44,320 bases of DNA from Pseudolabrys sp. (GTDB lineage: Bacteria > Pseudomonadota > Alphaproteobacteria > Rhizobiales > Xanthobacteraceae), in the NCBI GenBank assembly GCA_022843325.1, contig JALHNV010000022.1, positions 1-44,320 on the forward strand, given 5' to 3'. The translations under genes were made by a program, and so were the position numbers. The notes under the pieces were generated by a model. That model was given only the letters and a program-made list of their open reading frames with translations, made no database searches and had not been told where the DNA came from. Each line of letters opens with the position of its first letter. Positions within the stretch are counted from its first letter, which is position 1. This document shows, in pieces, positions 25,462-34,786 of the stretch.

Positions 25462-27771
25462 TTACTTCGGCTGCATCGCCCGCCAGATGCGCTCCGGCGT
25501 CGCCGGCATCTCGATGTGGCGGACGCCGAATTCGGACAGGGCGTTGACGACGGCGTTGACCACCGCCGGCAGGGCGCCCACGCAACCGGCTTCGCCAGCG
25601 CCCTTGGTGCCGAGCGGATTGGTCTTGGTCGGCACCGGGTTGCTCTCGACATGCATCTCGCAAAGATTGTGCGCGCGCGGCATGGCGTAGTCCATGAACG
25701 ACGCCGTCACCATCTGGCCGCCGGAGTCGAACTGGATGTCTTCCATCAGCGCCTGACCGACGCCTTGCGCGACGCCGCCCTGGACCTGGCCGTGCAGCAG
25801 CAGCGGATTGATGACGGTGCCGACGTCGTCGACCACGTTGTAGCGCACGATGTCCGTGACGCCGGTCTCCATGTCGATTTCGAGTTCGCAGACATGGAAG
25901 CCGTTGGGGAAGTTCTGCGCCGATGTCCGGTGCACGGCGGTCGCGACCAGGCCCGGCTCCATGTCCGGCGGCAGTTTCGACTGTTCAGGCGCGATGATCG
26001 CGACTTCCTTGATGGTCATGGTCTGGTTGGTCTTGGTCGACGAGAAGACGCCATCGGCGAACCTGACATCCTCCGGCGCCAGCTTGAACTGATGCGCGGC
26101 GATCTTGGTGGCCTTTTCGATTACCTTGGTGGCCGCCATCTGAAACGCGGCGCCCGACATGGTGGCCGAGCGCGAGCCGCCGGTGCCTTCGCCGAAGAAC
26201 ACTTCGTCGGTGTCGCCCTGAACATAATGCACGTCGTTGGGGTCGATCCCGAGCTGGTCGCAGACGATCTGCTTGAAGGTCGTTTCGTGGCCCTGACCGC
26301 CGGTCACCGAACCGGAATACATGGTCACGCTGCCGCCGCGGTCGAAGCGGATTTCGGCGCCTTCGGAGCCTGCTGCCGCGGCGCGCTCGATGGTGCTGGA
26401 CAGACCGAGGCCGAGCAACTTGCCGCGGGCGCGGGCCTCGCGCTTGCGCTCTTCGAAGCCGTCATAGTCGGCAAGCTCCAGCGCCATGTTCATGCTCTTT
26501 TCGAACTCGCCGCAGTCGTAGGTAAAGGTGAGCCCGGTCTTGAACGGCATCTGGCTCGGCGAGATGTAATTGCGCCGGCGCAGTTCGGTCGGATCGATCT
26601 TCAGCTCGGCGGCGGCGAGATCGACCATGCGCTCGATCACAAAGGCGCATTCCGGCCGTCCGTTGCCGCGGTAGGGGCGGACCGGATTGGTATGGGTGAA
26701 GACGGCGCTGACGTCGACAAAGATGGCGGGCGTCTTGTACGTGCCGGCGAGGGTGCCGCTATTGAGGAAAAACGCAGGCATGTTGAGCTGCATATAGGCG
26801 CCGACCGCGGCCAGCGTCTTGACGCGCAGCGCCAGGAAGTTGCCGTCCTTGTCGAGCGCCAGTTCGGCGTCGGTGAGGTTGTCGCGCGCCTGGGCGTCGC
26901 TGAGAAAGGCCTCGGTCCGGGTGCTGATCCACTTCACGGCTCGGCCGGTTGTCTTGGCCGCCAGCAGCACCAGCGGCGCCTCGTTGAAGACGGCGGTCTT
27001 CATGCCGAAGCTGCCGCCGACATCGCCGGTGGTCACGTGCAGCTTGCTCTCCGGCACGTTCAGGGTCTTGGCCAGTCCCTGGCGGTAGGTATGGGCCCGC
27101 TGCAACGGCGAATGGATGGTGTAGCGGCCGTCGCCGGGGTTGTAGCGACCGACCGCGCCGCGCGGCTCCATGCAGGCCGCGGTGATGCGGTTGATGACGA
27201 AGCGCTGCTTGACCACATGGGCGGCCTTGGCGAAAGCGGCATCGACCGCTTCCTTGTTACCGATCAATTCGGTGAACGAAATATTGTCCTCGCTGCCGGC
27301 ATGGACCAGGGGGGCGCCCGGCTTGATGGCGTCCTCGAGCGACGTGACCGCGTCCAGCACCTCGTAGTCGACATTGACCAGTTCGAGCGCGTCCATCGCC
27401 TGCGCGGCGGTCTCGGCGACGACGAAGGCGACGCAGTCGCCGACCCAGCGCACATAATCCTCGGCCAGCACCGGATAGCGTCCGTTCACCATCGGCGCGC
27501 CGCCGCGGCGCTTGAGGCCGGGATTGCCCGGCAGGTCGCGGTAGCCGGCCGCCTTGACGTCGGTGGCGGTGAGCACGGCGAGAACGCCGGGCGCCGCGAG
27601 TGCCGCCGCGGTGTCAATCGACAGGATCTTGGCGTGCGCATATGGCGAGCGCAGCACGACGCCATAGGCCATGCCGGGATAGGCGACATCGTCGATGAAA
27701 TAACCTTGACCGCGTACCAGGCGCGGGTCCTCGAAACGAGGAACGCCTTGACCGATTGCAAACTCACCCAT
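25462..27771 (-). CDS. Molybdopterin-binding large subunit, xanthine oxidase/CO dehydrogenase family
   Basis: A 769-residue molybdenum-hydroxylase catalytic subunit. The N-terminal a/b hammerhead (RFEDPRLVRGQGYFIDDV) is followed by molybdopterin-binding motifs GDVGGSFGMK (249-258), active-site loop PYRGNGRPE (366-374) and the catalytic glutamate in GTKGAGEAGCVG near the C-terminus. The YRGNGR loop is like form II CoxL proteins (AYRGAGR) and lacks the selenyl-cysteine motif of true CO dehydrogenase, so the substrate is probably an aldehyde or N-heterocycle. The usual FAD (CoxM) and iron-sulfur (CoxS) genes are absent on both sides. AGGCGA six bases before the ATG supports the start. Confidence 0.93.
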   Translation of the reverse strand: MGEFAIGQGVPRFEDPRLVRGQGYFIDDVAYPGMAYGVVLRSPYAHAKILSIDTAAALAAPGVLAVLTATDVKAAGYRDLPGNPGLKRRGGAPMVNGRYPVLAEDYVRWVGDCVAFVVAETAAQAMDALELVNVDYEVLDAVTSLEDAIKPGAPLVHAGSEDNISFTELIGNKEAVDAAFAKAAHVVKQRFVINRITAACMEPRGAVGRYNPGDGRYTIHSPLQRAHTYRQGLAKTLNVPESKLHVTTGDVGGSFGMKTAVFNEAPLVLLAAKTTGRAVKWISTRTEAFLSDAQARDNLTDAELALDKDGNFLALRVKTLAAVGAYMQLNMPAFFLNSGTLAGTYKTPAIFVDVSAVFTHTNPVRPYRGNGRPECAFVIERMVDLAAAELKIDPTELRRRNYISPSQMPFKTGLTFTYDCGEFEKSMNMALELADYDGFEERKREARARGKLLGLGLSSTIERAAAAGSEGAEIRFDRGGSVTMYSGSVTGGQGHETTFKQIVCDQLGIDPNDVHYVQGDTDEVFFGEGTGGSRSATMSGAAFQMAATKVIEKATKIAAHQFKLAPEDVRFADGVFSSTKTNQTMTIKEVAIIAPEQSKLPPDMEPGLVATAVHRTSAQNFPNGFHVCELEIDMETGVTDIVRYNVVDDVGTVINPLLLHGQVQGGVAQGVGQALMEDIQFDSGGQMVTASFMDYAMPRAHNLCEMHVESNPVPTKTNPLGTKGAGEAGCVGALPAVVNAVVNALSEFGVRHIEMPATPERIWRAMQPK

Positions 27772-27874
27772 GAACTTCGCCTGACTTTTGGTTTTGGTTG
27801 GGAATGAACGGCCCCGATCGACATGCCTGTGCGACAGGACTTGAAGATTGGCGCCGGGCCATCGACCCTCCGAG

Positions 27875-27893
27875 GCCTTCGCGTCGCGAAGGC
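27875..27893. promoter_or_regulatory. Perfect 19-base palindrome between hemB and the molybdenum hydroxylase gene
   Basis: GCCTTCGCG (27875-27883), one T, then CGCGAAGGC (27885-27893). It lies 103 bases upstream of the hydroxylase start and 34 bases beyond the hemB stop. No U-tract follows on either strand, so an operator is more likely than a terminator. Confidence 0.4.
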
Positions 27894-27927
27894 GCCAAGG
27901 GGTGCCGGTTGCGAGAAAGCGACTAGG

Positions 27928-29022
<1,095 letters not shown>

Positions 29023-29153
29023 TTAGCCGTTCCAGCTCTGGCCCGCTACCCGCCTCTGCGCAGGGGCTCAATGCATCGGCTTTGGGGGCGAGGCGGGCTT
29101 GACCGGCGGCGTCATCCTAGGAAGGCTGCAAACGGAGAGGGGCCGGTCACCGC

Positions 29154-30293
29154 ATGAATTTCGATCTCACCGAAGAACAGCACGCGTTCCGGTCGACGGC
29201 GCGGCAATTTGCCCGCGACGAGATGATGCCGTTCGCGCGCGACTGGGACGAGGGCGAGGTGTTTCCGGTCGAGGCGTTGCGCAAGGCGGCGGCGCTCGGC
29301 TTTGCCGGCATCTACGTCAAAGACGATGTCGGCGGCTCGGCGCTGACGCGGCTCGACGCGGCGCTGATCTTCGAGGAGCTGGCGCAGGGCTGCACCTCGA
29401 CCGCGGCCTACATCTCGATCCACAACATGGTCGCCTGGATGATCGACAGCTATGGCGGCGAAGCGGCACGGAACAAGTATCTGCCGAAGTTGTGCACCAT
29501 GCAGCATTTCGCCAGCTACTGCCTGACCGAGCCCGGGTCGGGTTCCGATGCCGCCAGCCTGACGACCCGCGCCCGGCACGATGGCGACAGTTACGTGCTG
29601 GATGGCGCCAAGGCCTTTATCTCCGGCGGCGGCGTGTCCGATATCTATGCGGTAATGGCGCGGACCGGGGAGGCGGGACCGCGCGGCATCTCCTGCTTCA
29701 TCGTCGAGTCCGGCACGCCGGGTTTGTCGTTCGGCGCGCGCGAGAAGAAGCTGGGCTGGAAGTCGCAGCCGACCGCCGCGGTGCTGTTCGAGAATTGCCG
29801 CGTGCCGGCCGCCAACCGCATTGGCGAGGAAGGTCAGGGCTTCCGCATTGCCATGGCCGGACTCGATGGCGGGCGGCCCAATATCGCCGCCTGCTCGATC
29901 GGTGGCGCGCAATTCTGCCTCGACCGTACCGTCGACTACATGAAGGAGCGGCGGCAGTTCGGATCGCGGCTGGCCGATTTTCAGGGGCTGCAATTCCGCA
30001 TCGCCGACTACGCGACCGAACTGGACGCCGCGCGGCTGATGCTGCACCGCGCCGCGGTGGCGGTCAGTGACGGCGACGGCGCGGCGCCCCGGCTGGCCGC
30101 CCAGGCCAAGAGACTGGCCACAGATACCGGTTTCGAGGTCGTCAATGGCTGCCTGCAGATCCACGGCGGCTATGGCTATCTGCGCGATCATCCGATAGAG
30201 CGCGTCTTGCGCGACGTGCGGGTGCATCAGATTCTTGAAGGCACCAACGAGATCATGCGGCTGATCATCAGCCGTGCCATGCTGGGAAACTAA
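29154..30293 (+). CDS. Acyl-CoA dehydrogenase, probably isobutyryl-CoA dehydrogenase
   Basis: FAD enzyme of 379 residues. It shows the family blocks [16 protein letters not shown] and [10 protein letters not shown] (FAD/substrate binding), [16 protein letters not shown], and the catalytic Glu362 in [12 protein letters not shown]. The neighbouring 3-hydroxyisobutyryl-CoA hydrolase and 3-hydroxyisobutyrate dehydrogenase make valine breakdown the likely pathway, with isobutyryl-CoA as substrate. The start at 29154 has a GGAGAGGGG stretch upstream. First gene of the rightward catabolic cluster; the next gene follows after 10 bases. Confidence 0.93.
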   Translation: MNFDLTEEQHAFRSTARQFARDEMMPFARDWDEGEVFPVEALRKAAALGFAGIYVKDDVGGSALTRLDAALIFEELAQGCTSTAAYISIHNMVAWMIDSYGGEAARNKYLPKLCTMQHFASYCLTEPGSGSDAASLTTRARHDGDSYVLDGAKAFISGGGVSDIYAVMARTGEAGPRGISCFIVESGTPGLSFGAREKKLGWKSQPTAAVLFENCRVPAANRIGEEGQGFRIAMAGLDGGRPNIAACSIGGAQFCLDRTVDYMKERRQFGSRLADFQGLQFRIADYATELDAARLMLHRAAVAVSDGDGAAPRLAAQAKRLATDTGFEVVNGCLQIHGGYGYLRDHPIERVLRDVRVHQILEGTNEIMRLIISRAMLGN

Positions 30294-30303
30294 GGAGACA
30301 CCT

Positions 30304-30735
30304 ATGTGGACCGGCCAGCTTGCGATCGTGGCGGCGGCAATGTTTACCGGCGCCTCGCTTTACATCAATTTTGCCGAGCAGCATGCGCGGTTGCATCTCG
30401 ACGATCGCTCGCTGCTGGCGCAATGGAAGCTCAGCTACGGGCGCGGCTTCATCATGCAGGCGAGTCTGGCCGTAATATCCGGTGCGCTGGGCATCATCGC
30501 CTTCCTGCTGACCTATGATTGGCGCTGGCTCGTCGGGGCGGCCTTGATTCTTGCCAACTGGCCCTACACCTTGTTCATCATCATGCCGACCAACCGGTTG
30601 CTTGACGGGACCGTCCCCGAGGGAGCAAGCGACGTGACGCGCGGTCTTATCGAGCAGTGGGGCCGCTTGCATGCGGTGCGCAGCGCGCTGGGACTTGCCG
30701 CCATTGCCGGGTATCTTTGGGCGGTACTGATTTAG
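30304..30735 (+). CDS. DUF1772-like membrane protein
   Basis: A 143-residue protein with four predicted membrane helices (about 4-20, 50-70, 73-95, 122-141). The pattern [17 protein letters not shown] near the N-terminus and [16 protein letters not shown] in the middle match DUF1772, a small family with no established function. AAGGAG before the ATG at 30304 sets the start and leaves 10 bases after the acyl-CoA dehydrogenase. It is therefore almost surely in the same transcript as the valine genes. Confidence 0.85.
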   Translation: MWTGQLAIVAAAMFTGASLYINFAEQHARLHLDDRSLLAQWKLSYGRGFIMQASLAVISGALGIIAFLLTYDWRWLVGAALILANWPYTLFIIMPTNRLLDGTVPEGASDVTRGLIEQWGRLHAVRSALGLAAIAGYLWAVLI

Positions 30736-30778
30736 TTGAGCACTCACTGACGACAAACAAGAAAATCGGAGAAAGACC

Positions 30779-31345
30779 ATGGAGCAACTGCCACGCCGCT
30801 ATTTTTCCCGCGACGAGATGATGAAGCGGGTCGCCCGGTTCAAGGACCTCGTCGGCTTCGACGGCGGCCTGCCGGACAGCCGGATGCCGGGCTGCGAACG
30901 TACGCTGTTCAACGTGATCGGATTTCAGCCGCCGAAAGGCATCGGCGAGGGCGGCGTGACCTCGCCGGTTGGCGCCGACGCGGCGCGTCTGGCGGCGATC
31001 AAGATCAGCGAAGGCTTCAACCTCGGCTACTGCAAGGCCAAGCCGGGCCACGGGCCGGAAATGCACAATCACGACACCAACGAGACTTTCATCTCCATGA
31101 CCGGCACCTGGCGCGCCAGTTGGGAAGACGAGAAGGGCAATGTCGAGTACGTCGATCTTGAGCCGCTTGATGTCGTGTCGTTCCCGCCCGGCATGATCCG
31201 CCGTTTCGAAAACGTCACCAAGGGCGATCCGAACGAGGAGTCGATCCTGATGTTCGTCATCGGCGGCGACGGCCCGCGCGCGGAATTCTCCGACCAGGCG
31301 ATGCAGCGGCTGGAAGCGGCCGGCGCCTGGCCGCCGAAGCAATAG
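30779..31345 (+). CDS. Cupin-domain protein with Arg in place of a metal-binding His
   Basis: A 188-residue single-domain cupin. Motif 1 reads PGHGPEMHNHDTNETF, giving His96, His98 and Glu102. Motif 2 reads PPGMIRRFEN, in which the expected metal-binding His is Arg141; the following Asn145 is kept. The metal site is therefore incomplete by family rules. The function is unknown. Its place between the DUF1772 gene and the 3-hydroxyisobutyryl-CoA hydrolase, 22 bases before the latter, suggests a role tied to the same catabolic pathway or to sensing its intermediates. GGAG lies nine bases or so before the ATG. Confidence 0.87.
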   Translation: MEQLPRRYFSRDEMMKRVARFKDLVGFDGGLPDSRMPGCERTLFNVIGFQPPKGIGEGGVTSPVGADAARLAAIKISEGFNLGYCKAKPGHGPEMHNHDTNETFISMTGTWRASWEDEKGNVEYVDLEPLDVVSFPPGMIRRFENVTKGDPNEESILMFVIGGDGPRAEFSDQAMQRLEAAGAWPPKQ

Positions 31346-31367
31346 ACGACGGAGACGGCCGCGCCCC

Positions 31368-32420
31368 ATGGATGATATTCTGTTCGAGCGCCGGGGCGCG
31401 GCCGGCCTCATTACCCTAAACCGTCCGAAGGCGCTCAACGCCGTCAGCCATGCCATGGTGCTGGCGATGCGCGCCCAGCTCGACGCCTGGGCCGACGATC
31501 CGGCGGTCACCCGCGTCGTCATCACGGCCGCGGGCGAGCGCGCCTTTTCGGCCGGCGGCGACATCCGCGCGCTGTACGATCTCGGCAAGGCCGGCCGGCA
31601 CGACGAGGCCTTGCAGTTCTGGCGCGACGAGTATCCGCTCAACGCCGTGATCAAGACCTACCGCAAGCCCTACGTCGCGCTGATCGACGGTATCGCCATG
31701 GGCGGCGGCATCGGCGTGTCGGTGCACGGCTCGCATCGCGTGGCGCTGGATCGCTGTTCGTTCGCCATGCCCGAGGTCGGCATCGGCTTCTTTCCGGATA
31801 TCGGCGCCACCTGGTTTCTGCCGCGCATGCCGGGCGAAATCGGCACCTATTGCGCGCTGACCGGCGAGCGCTTCGGCGCCGCCGACGGCGTCGCCGCCGG
31901 TATCGCGACCCACCGCGTGCCGTCGGCGCGGCTGCCGGACCTGCTCGATGGCCTGACCGGCACCGTTTCGGTTGATGCCCTGCTGGCTGCATTTGCCGAG
32001 CCGGAAGGGGAGGGGCCTATCATGGCGCGCAAGGAGGTGATCGACCGGTTGTTCGCCGGGTCCACGGTCGAAGGCATCCTTGCGGCGCTGGACCGCGAGG
32101 CGCAAACCGTCAGCCCCGATGCCGATTGGGCTCGCAGGACCGCTGCAATCATTCGGACAAAGTCTCCGTTCAGTCTGAAGCTGTCGCTGGCGCAGGTACG
32201 CCGCGGCATAGACTGGGACTTCGCCACGTGCATGCGCGCCGAAATGCGCATAGTGTCGCGCATCGTCCATGGCCATGATTTCTATGAGGGTGTGCGCGCG
32301 GTGCTCGTCGACAAGGACAACAAGCCGAACTGGCGGCCGGAGACGCTGGCCGGCGTCGGTGACGCGGAAATCGAGCGCCACTTCGCACCACTCGGCGACG
32401 GTGAACTGGTGCTGCCATGA
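31368..32420 (+). CDS. 3-hydroxyisobutyryl-CoA hydrolase (enoyl-CoA hydratase superfamily)
   Basis: Releases CoA from 3-hydroxyisobutyryl-CoA in valine catabolism. The 350-residue length is right for this hydrolase and longer than a simple enoyl-CoA hydratase. The crotonase core shows SAGGDIRALYD, GIAMGGGIGVSVHGSHR, and catalytic Glu136 with Asp144 in MPEVGIGFFPDIGAT, spaced as in HIBCH. The C-terminal block DFYEGVRAVLVDKDNKPNWRP is diagnostic. Its stop overlaps the next gene's ATG (ATGA). Confidence 0.93.
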   Translation: MDDILFERRGAAGLITLNRPKALNAVSHAMVLAMRAQLDAWADDPAVTRVVITAAGERAFSAGGDIRALYDLGKAGRHDEALQFWRDEYPLNAVIKTYRKPYVALIDGIAMGGGIGVSVHGSHRVALDRCSFAMPEVGIGFFPDIGATWFLPRMPGEIGTYCALTGERFGAADGVAAGIATHRVPSARLPDLLDGLTGTVSVDALLAAFAEPEGEGPIMARKEVIDRLFAGSTVEGILAALDREAQTVSPDADWARRTAAIIRTKSPFSLKLSLAQVRRGIDWDFATCMRAEMRIVSRIVHGHDFYEGVRAVLVDKDNKPNWRPETLAGVGDAEIERHFAPLGDGELVLP

Positions 32421-32866
32421 TGGAACCGCTGGCGACCGACGATGTCCGCAGCCTTGAGCCGGTGCACGAGCACGACGGCGACGCGTCGGTCGGCGGCTGG
32501 ACCCGGCGGCTGGTGCTGTTCCTGCGCGTGATGGCCGGCGTGTCGATGCTGAAGGGGCTCTATCACTGGGCGCAGGTGTGCGGCGTCGGCGTCGAACCAT
32601 CGCAGCAGTTCGAATATCACTCGATCGCCTGGCAGACCGCGACGGTTTTCTTCGCCGTGCTCGATCTGGTCGCCGCGGTCGGACTATGGCTCGCCGCCGC
32701 TTGGGGAGCTGTGATCTGGCTGGCGTCGGTGGCGTCGATGCTGGCGTTGCAGATATTCTTCCCGCAGGTGTTCGACGGCGGCCTGCTGACCGGTCTGTTT
32801 CAGGGCGGCATGCTGGCGATCTATCTGTGGCTCGCTTTGAAGTCGGCGCAAGAACAGCCGGCGTGA
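32417..32866 (+). CDS. Small membrane protein, function unknown
   Basis: A 149-residue protein with about four predicted hydrophobic helices (28-50, 70-90, 93-110, 120-140) after an acidic N-terminus. It resembles a small conserved Hyphomicrobiales family (I recall DUF6163) without known role. No catalytic motif is visible. The start overlaps the stop of the hydrolase gene and the next gene begins 44 bases on, so it belongs to the valine cluster. A second ATG directly follows the first. Confidence 0.82.
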   Translation: MMEPLATDDVRSLEPVHEHDGDASVGGWTRRLVLFLRVMAGVSMLKGLYHWAQVCGVGVEPSQQFEYHSIAWQTATVFFAVLDLVAAVGLWLAAAWGAVIWLASVASMLALQIFFPQVFDGGLLTGLFQGGMLAIYLWLALKSAQEQPA

Positions 32867-32910
32867 TGACAGTTGGCGTGACGTTGCTCGCATAACCCTG
32901 GGAGGGGATC

Positions 32911-33795
32911 ATGGCGCGGATCGGATTTGTCGGCCTCGGCAACATGGGGCTGCCGATGGCGCAGAACCTCATCAAGGCCGGTCATCAGGTCGAAGGCGTC
33001 GACGTCAGCCGGGCGTCGGTCGAAAAGCTGACCGCGGCGGGCGGCGTCGCCGTCGCCACCCACAAGATCGCCGCGGCGCGCGGCGACGTCGTCATCACCA
33101 TGCTGCCGTCCGGCAAGGAAGTGCGTGAGGTCTATCTCGGCGCCGGCGGCATCGTCGAGAATGCCAACCCCGGCACGCTGCTGATCGACTGTTCAACCAT
33201 CGACGTCGAGACCGCACGTGCGGTTGCCGCCGCAGCGGAGGCGAGGGGACTTCTGATGCTCGACGCGCCGGTGTCCGGCGGCGTCACCGGCGCCGCCGCC
33301 GCGACGCTCACGTTCATGGTCGGTGGCAGCACGCAGGCTTTCACGCGCGCCTTGTCGATCCTCGGTCATATGGGCAAGACGATCGTGCATGCCGGCGGAC
33401 CCGGCAATGGCCAGGCGGCGAAGATCTGCAACAACATGATCCTCGGTATTTCCATGATCGCCGTGTCGGAGGCCTTTGTGCTGGCCGAGCAACTCGGCCT
33501 CGATCACCAGAAGCTGTTCGACATTTCCTCGAAGTCGTCGGGACAGTGTTGGGCGCTGACCGCGTATTGTCCCGTACCGGGTCCCGTGCCGGCATCACCC
33601 GCCAACCGCGATTTTGCGCCGGGTTTCACCGCTGCCATGATGCTTAAGGATTTGAAACTGTCGCAGGATGCGGCGGGTTCCACCGGCGCCAACACCGCGC
33701 TCGGCGCCGAAGCGGCAAGGATTTATTCGCGCTATGTCGAGAGCGGCGAAGCGGGCAGGGATTTTTCCGGTATCATTCGCTTCATTCGCGGGTGA
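32911..33795 (+). CDS. mmsB: 3-hydroxyisobutyrate dehydrogenase
   Basis: Oxidises 3-hydroxyisobutyrate to methylmalonate semialdehyde with NAD+. The 294-residue protein begins with the Rossmann motif GFVGLGNMGLPMAQNL. It has the substrate-binding DAPVSGGVTGA (Ser122) and the catalytic Lys171 in NGQAAKICNNMILG. It closes the valine cluster; the next enzyme (methylmalonate-semialdehyde dehydrogenase) is not nearby in this window. GGGAGGGG precedes the ATG. Confidence 0.95.
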   Translation: MARIGFVGLGNMGLPMAQNLIKAGHQVEGVDVSRASVEKLTAAGGVAVATHKIAAARGDVVITMLPSGKEVREVYLGAGGIVENANPGTLLIDCSTIDVETARAVAAAAEARGLLMLDAPVSGGVTGAAAATLTFMVGGSTQAFTRALSILGHMGKTIVHAGGPGNGQAAKICNNMILGISMIAVSEAFVLAEQLGLDHQKLFDISSKSSGQCWALTAYCPVPGPVPASPANRDFAPGFTAAMMLKDLKLSQDAAGSTGANTALGAEAARIYSRYVESGEAGRDFSGIIRFIRG

Positions 33796-34009
33796 AACGC
33801 CGGCGCTACAGTGAACGAAACATTGCGTCGCGCGCCGCAATTGAAAATGCAACGAAGGATTCACCGTTGCAAATAAACCTAATCTTTATGGTGTTATTTA
33901 AGCCGATTTTAGACTGCCCCTCATAGGGTCATGGCAATCCGGACTGGGGAAAACAGGGCCTCGTTACCGGAAGTGACTTGAAGACAAAAATACGCAAGGG
34001 GCGTTGAAC

Positions 34010-34522
34010 ATGAAAGCCGTAGCCAAGCAGGTCGAGTCCGCTGAAGCAGGCGTGCGCGATGACCATATCCGTCCGCTCTATCTTGAGGCGCTGACTCTCG
34101 TGGAGCGGCTGCATCGCCGGCTGCTCGACGTTATCAAGGACGAGTTCGACCGCCGCGGCCGCTCCGATATCAATTCGGTGCAGGCGCTGCTGCTCTACAA
34201 TATCGGCGACAAGGAATTGACCGCCGGTGAGCTGCGCACGCGCGGTTACTACCTCGGCTCCAACGTCTCCTACAATCTCAAGAAGCTGGTGGAGATGAAC
34301 TTCCTCGATCATCAGCGCAGCCGCGTCGATCGCCGCTCGGTTCGCATCAAGCTCACCGACAAGGGCCGCGAAGTGCGCGACACCGTCGAGTCGCTGTACC
34401 AGAAGCACGTGCGCACCGTGGAGCAGGTCGGCGGCATCAACGCCGACGAGTTCGCCACGCTGAACAAGTCGCTGCACCGGCTCGAGCGCTTCTGGACCGA
34501 CCAGATCCTGTATCGGCTGTAA
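34010..34522 (+). CDS. ldtR: MarR-family transcriptional regulator, LdtR-like
   Basis: A 170-residue winged-helix regulator. The DNA-binding part reads DINSVQALLLYNIG ... ELTAGELRTRGYYLGSNVSYNLKKLVEMNFL with wing SRVDRRSVRIKLTDKG. This matches the LdtR regulators of Liberibacter and Sinorhizobium, which control an L,D-transpeptidase and stress tolerance. ATG at 34010 is used, with AAGGGG seven to eight bases upstream; an in-frame TTG two codons earlier is rejected. The 214-base upstream spacer is AT-rich for this genome and should hold its promoter. A strong terminator follows. Confidence 0.92.
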   Translation: MKAVAKQVESAEAGVRDDHIRPLYLEALTLVERLHRRLLDVIKDEFDRRGRSDINSVQALLLYNIGDKELTAGELRTRGYYLGSNVSYNLKKLVEMNFLDHQRSRVDRRSVRIKLTDKGREVRDTVESLYQKHVRTVEQVGGINADEFATLNKSLHRLERFWTDQILYRL

Positions 34523-34547
34523 TCCGCTTTACAATCCGCGCGCGACG

Positions 34548-34585
34548 AGCCCCGGCCGCCCTCCACGGCCGGGGCTTTTTTCTTG
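34548..34585 (+). terminator. Rho-independent terminator after ldtR
   Basis: AGCCCCGGCCG (34548-34558) and CGGCCGGGGCT (34566-34576) form a perfect 11-bp stem with a 7-base loop, followed by TTTTTTCTT. It separates ldtR from glyA. Confidence 0.95.
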
Positions 34586-34696
34586 CTCGGTTGGTCAGAT
34601 CGGGACGGCGCGCGGCGGCGGGCGGCTGCATGGTCCTCGCCGGTCACGGGCCTGGATCCCTACATATTGCGCCCGGCACCCGCGCCAACCCAATGC

Positions 34697-34724
34697 TTGG
34701 CGGTCACCCCCCGATATGCTATTT
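34697..34724 (+). promoter_or_regulatory. Candidate glyA promoter
   Basis: TTGGCG (34697-34702), a 16-base spacer, then CTATTT (34719-34724), which resembles alphaproteobacterial -35/-10 elements. It would leave a leader of about 55 bases. A new promoter is needed here because of the terminator behind ldtR. Confidence 0.3.
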
Positions 34725-34786
34725 CCGTCGCGAACCCCGGAATTCCTCGTAAAGCGGCGCCGAACCACCTGCGGCGCCAGGAGAAT

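Noticed and set aside
25516..27807. A 763-residue plus-strand frame opposite the molybdenum hydroxylase gene
   Set aside because: Same antisense artefact. The minus-strand protein has every expected catalytic motif.
34004..34009. TTG start for ldtR two codons upstream
   Set aside because: The ATG at 34010 has better spacing to AAGGGG and is the usual codon.
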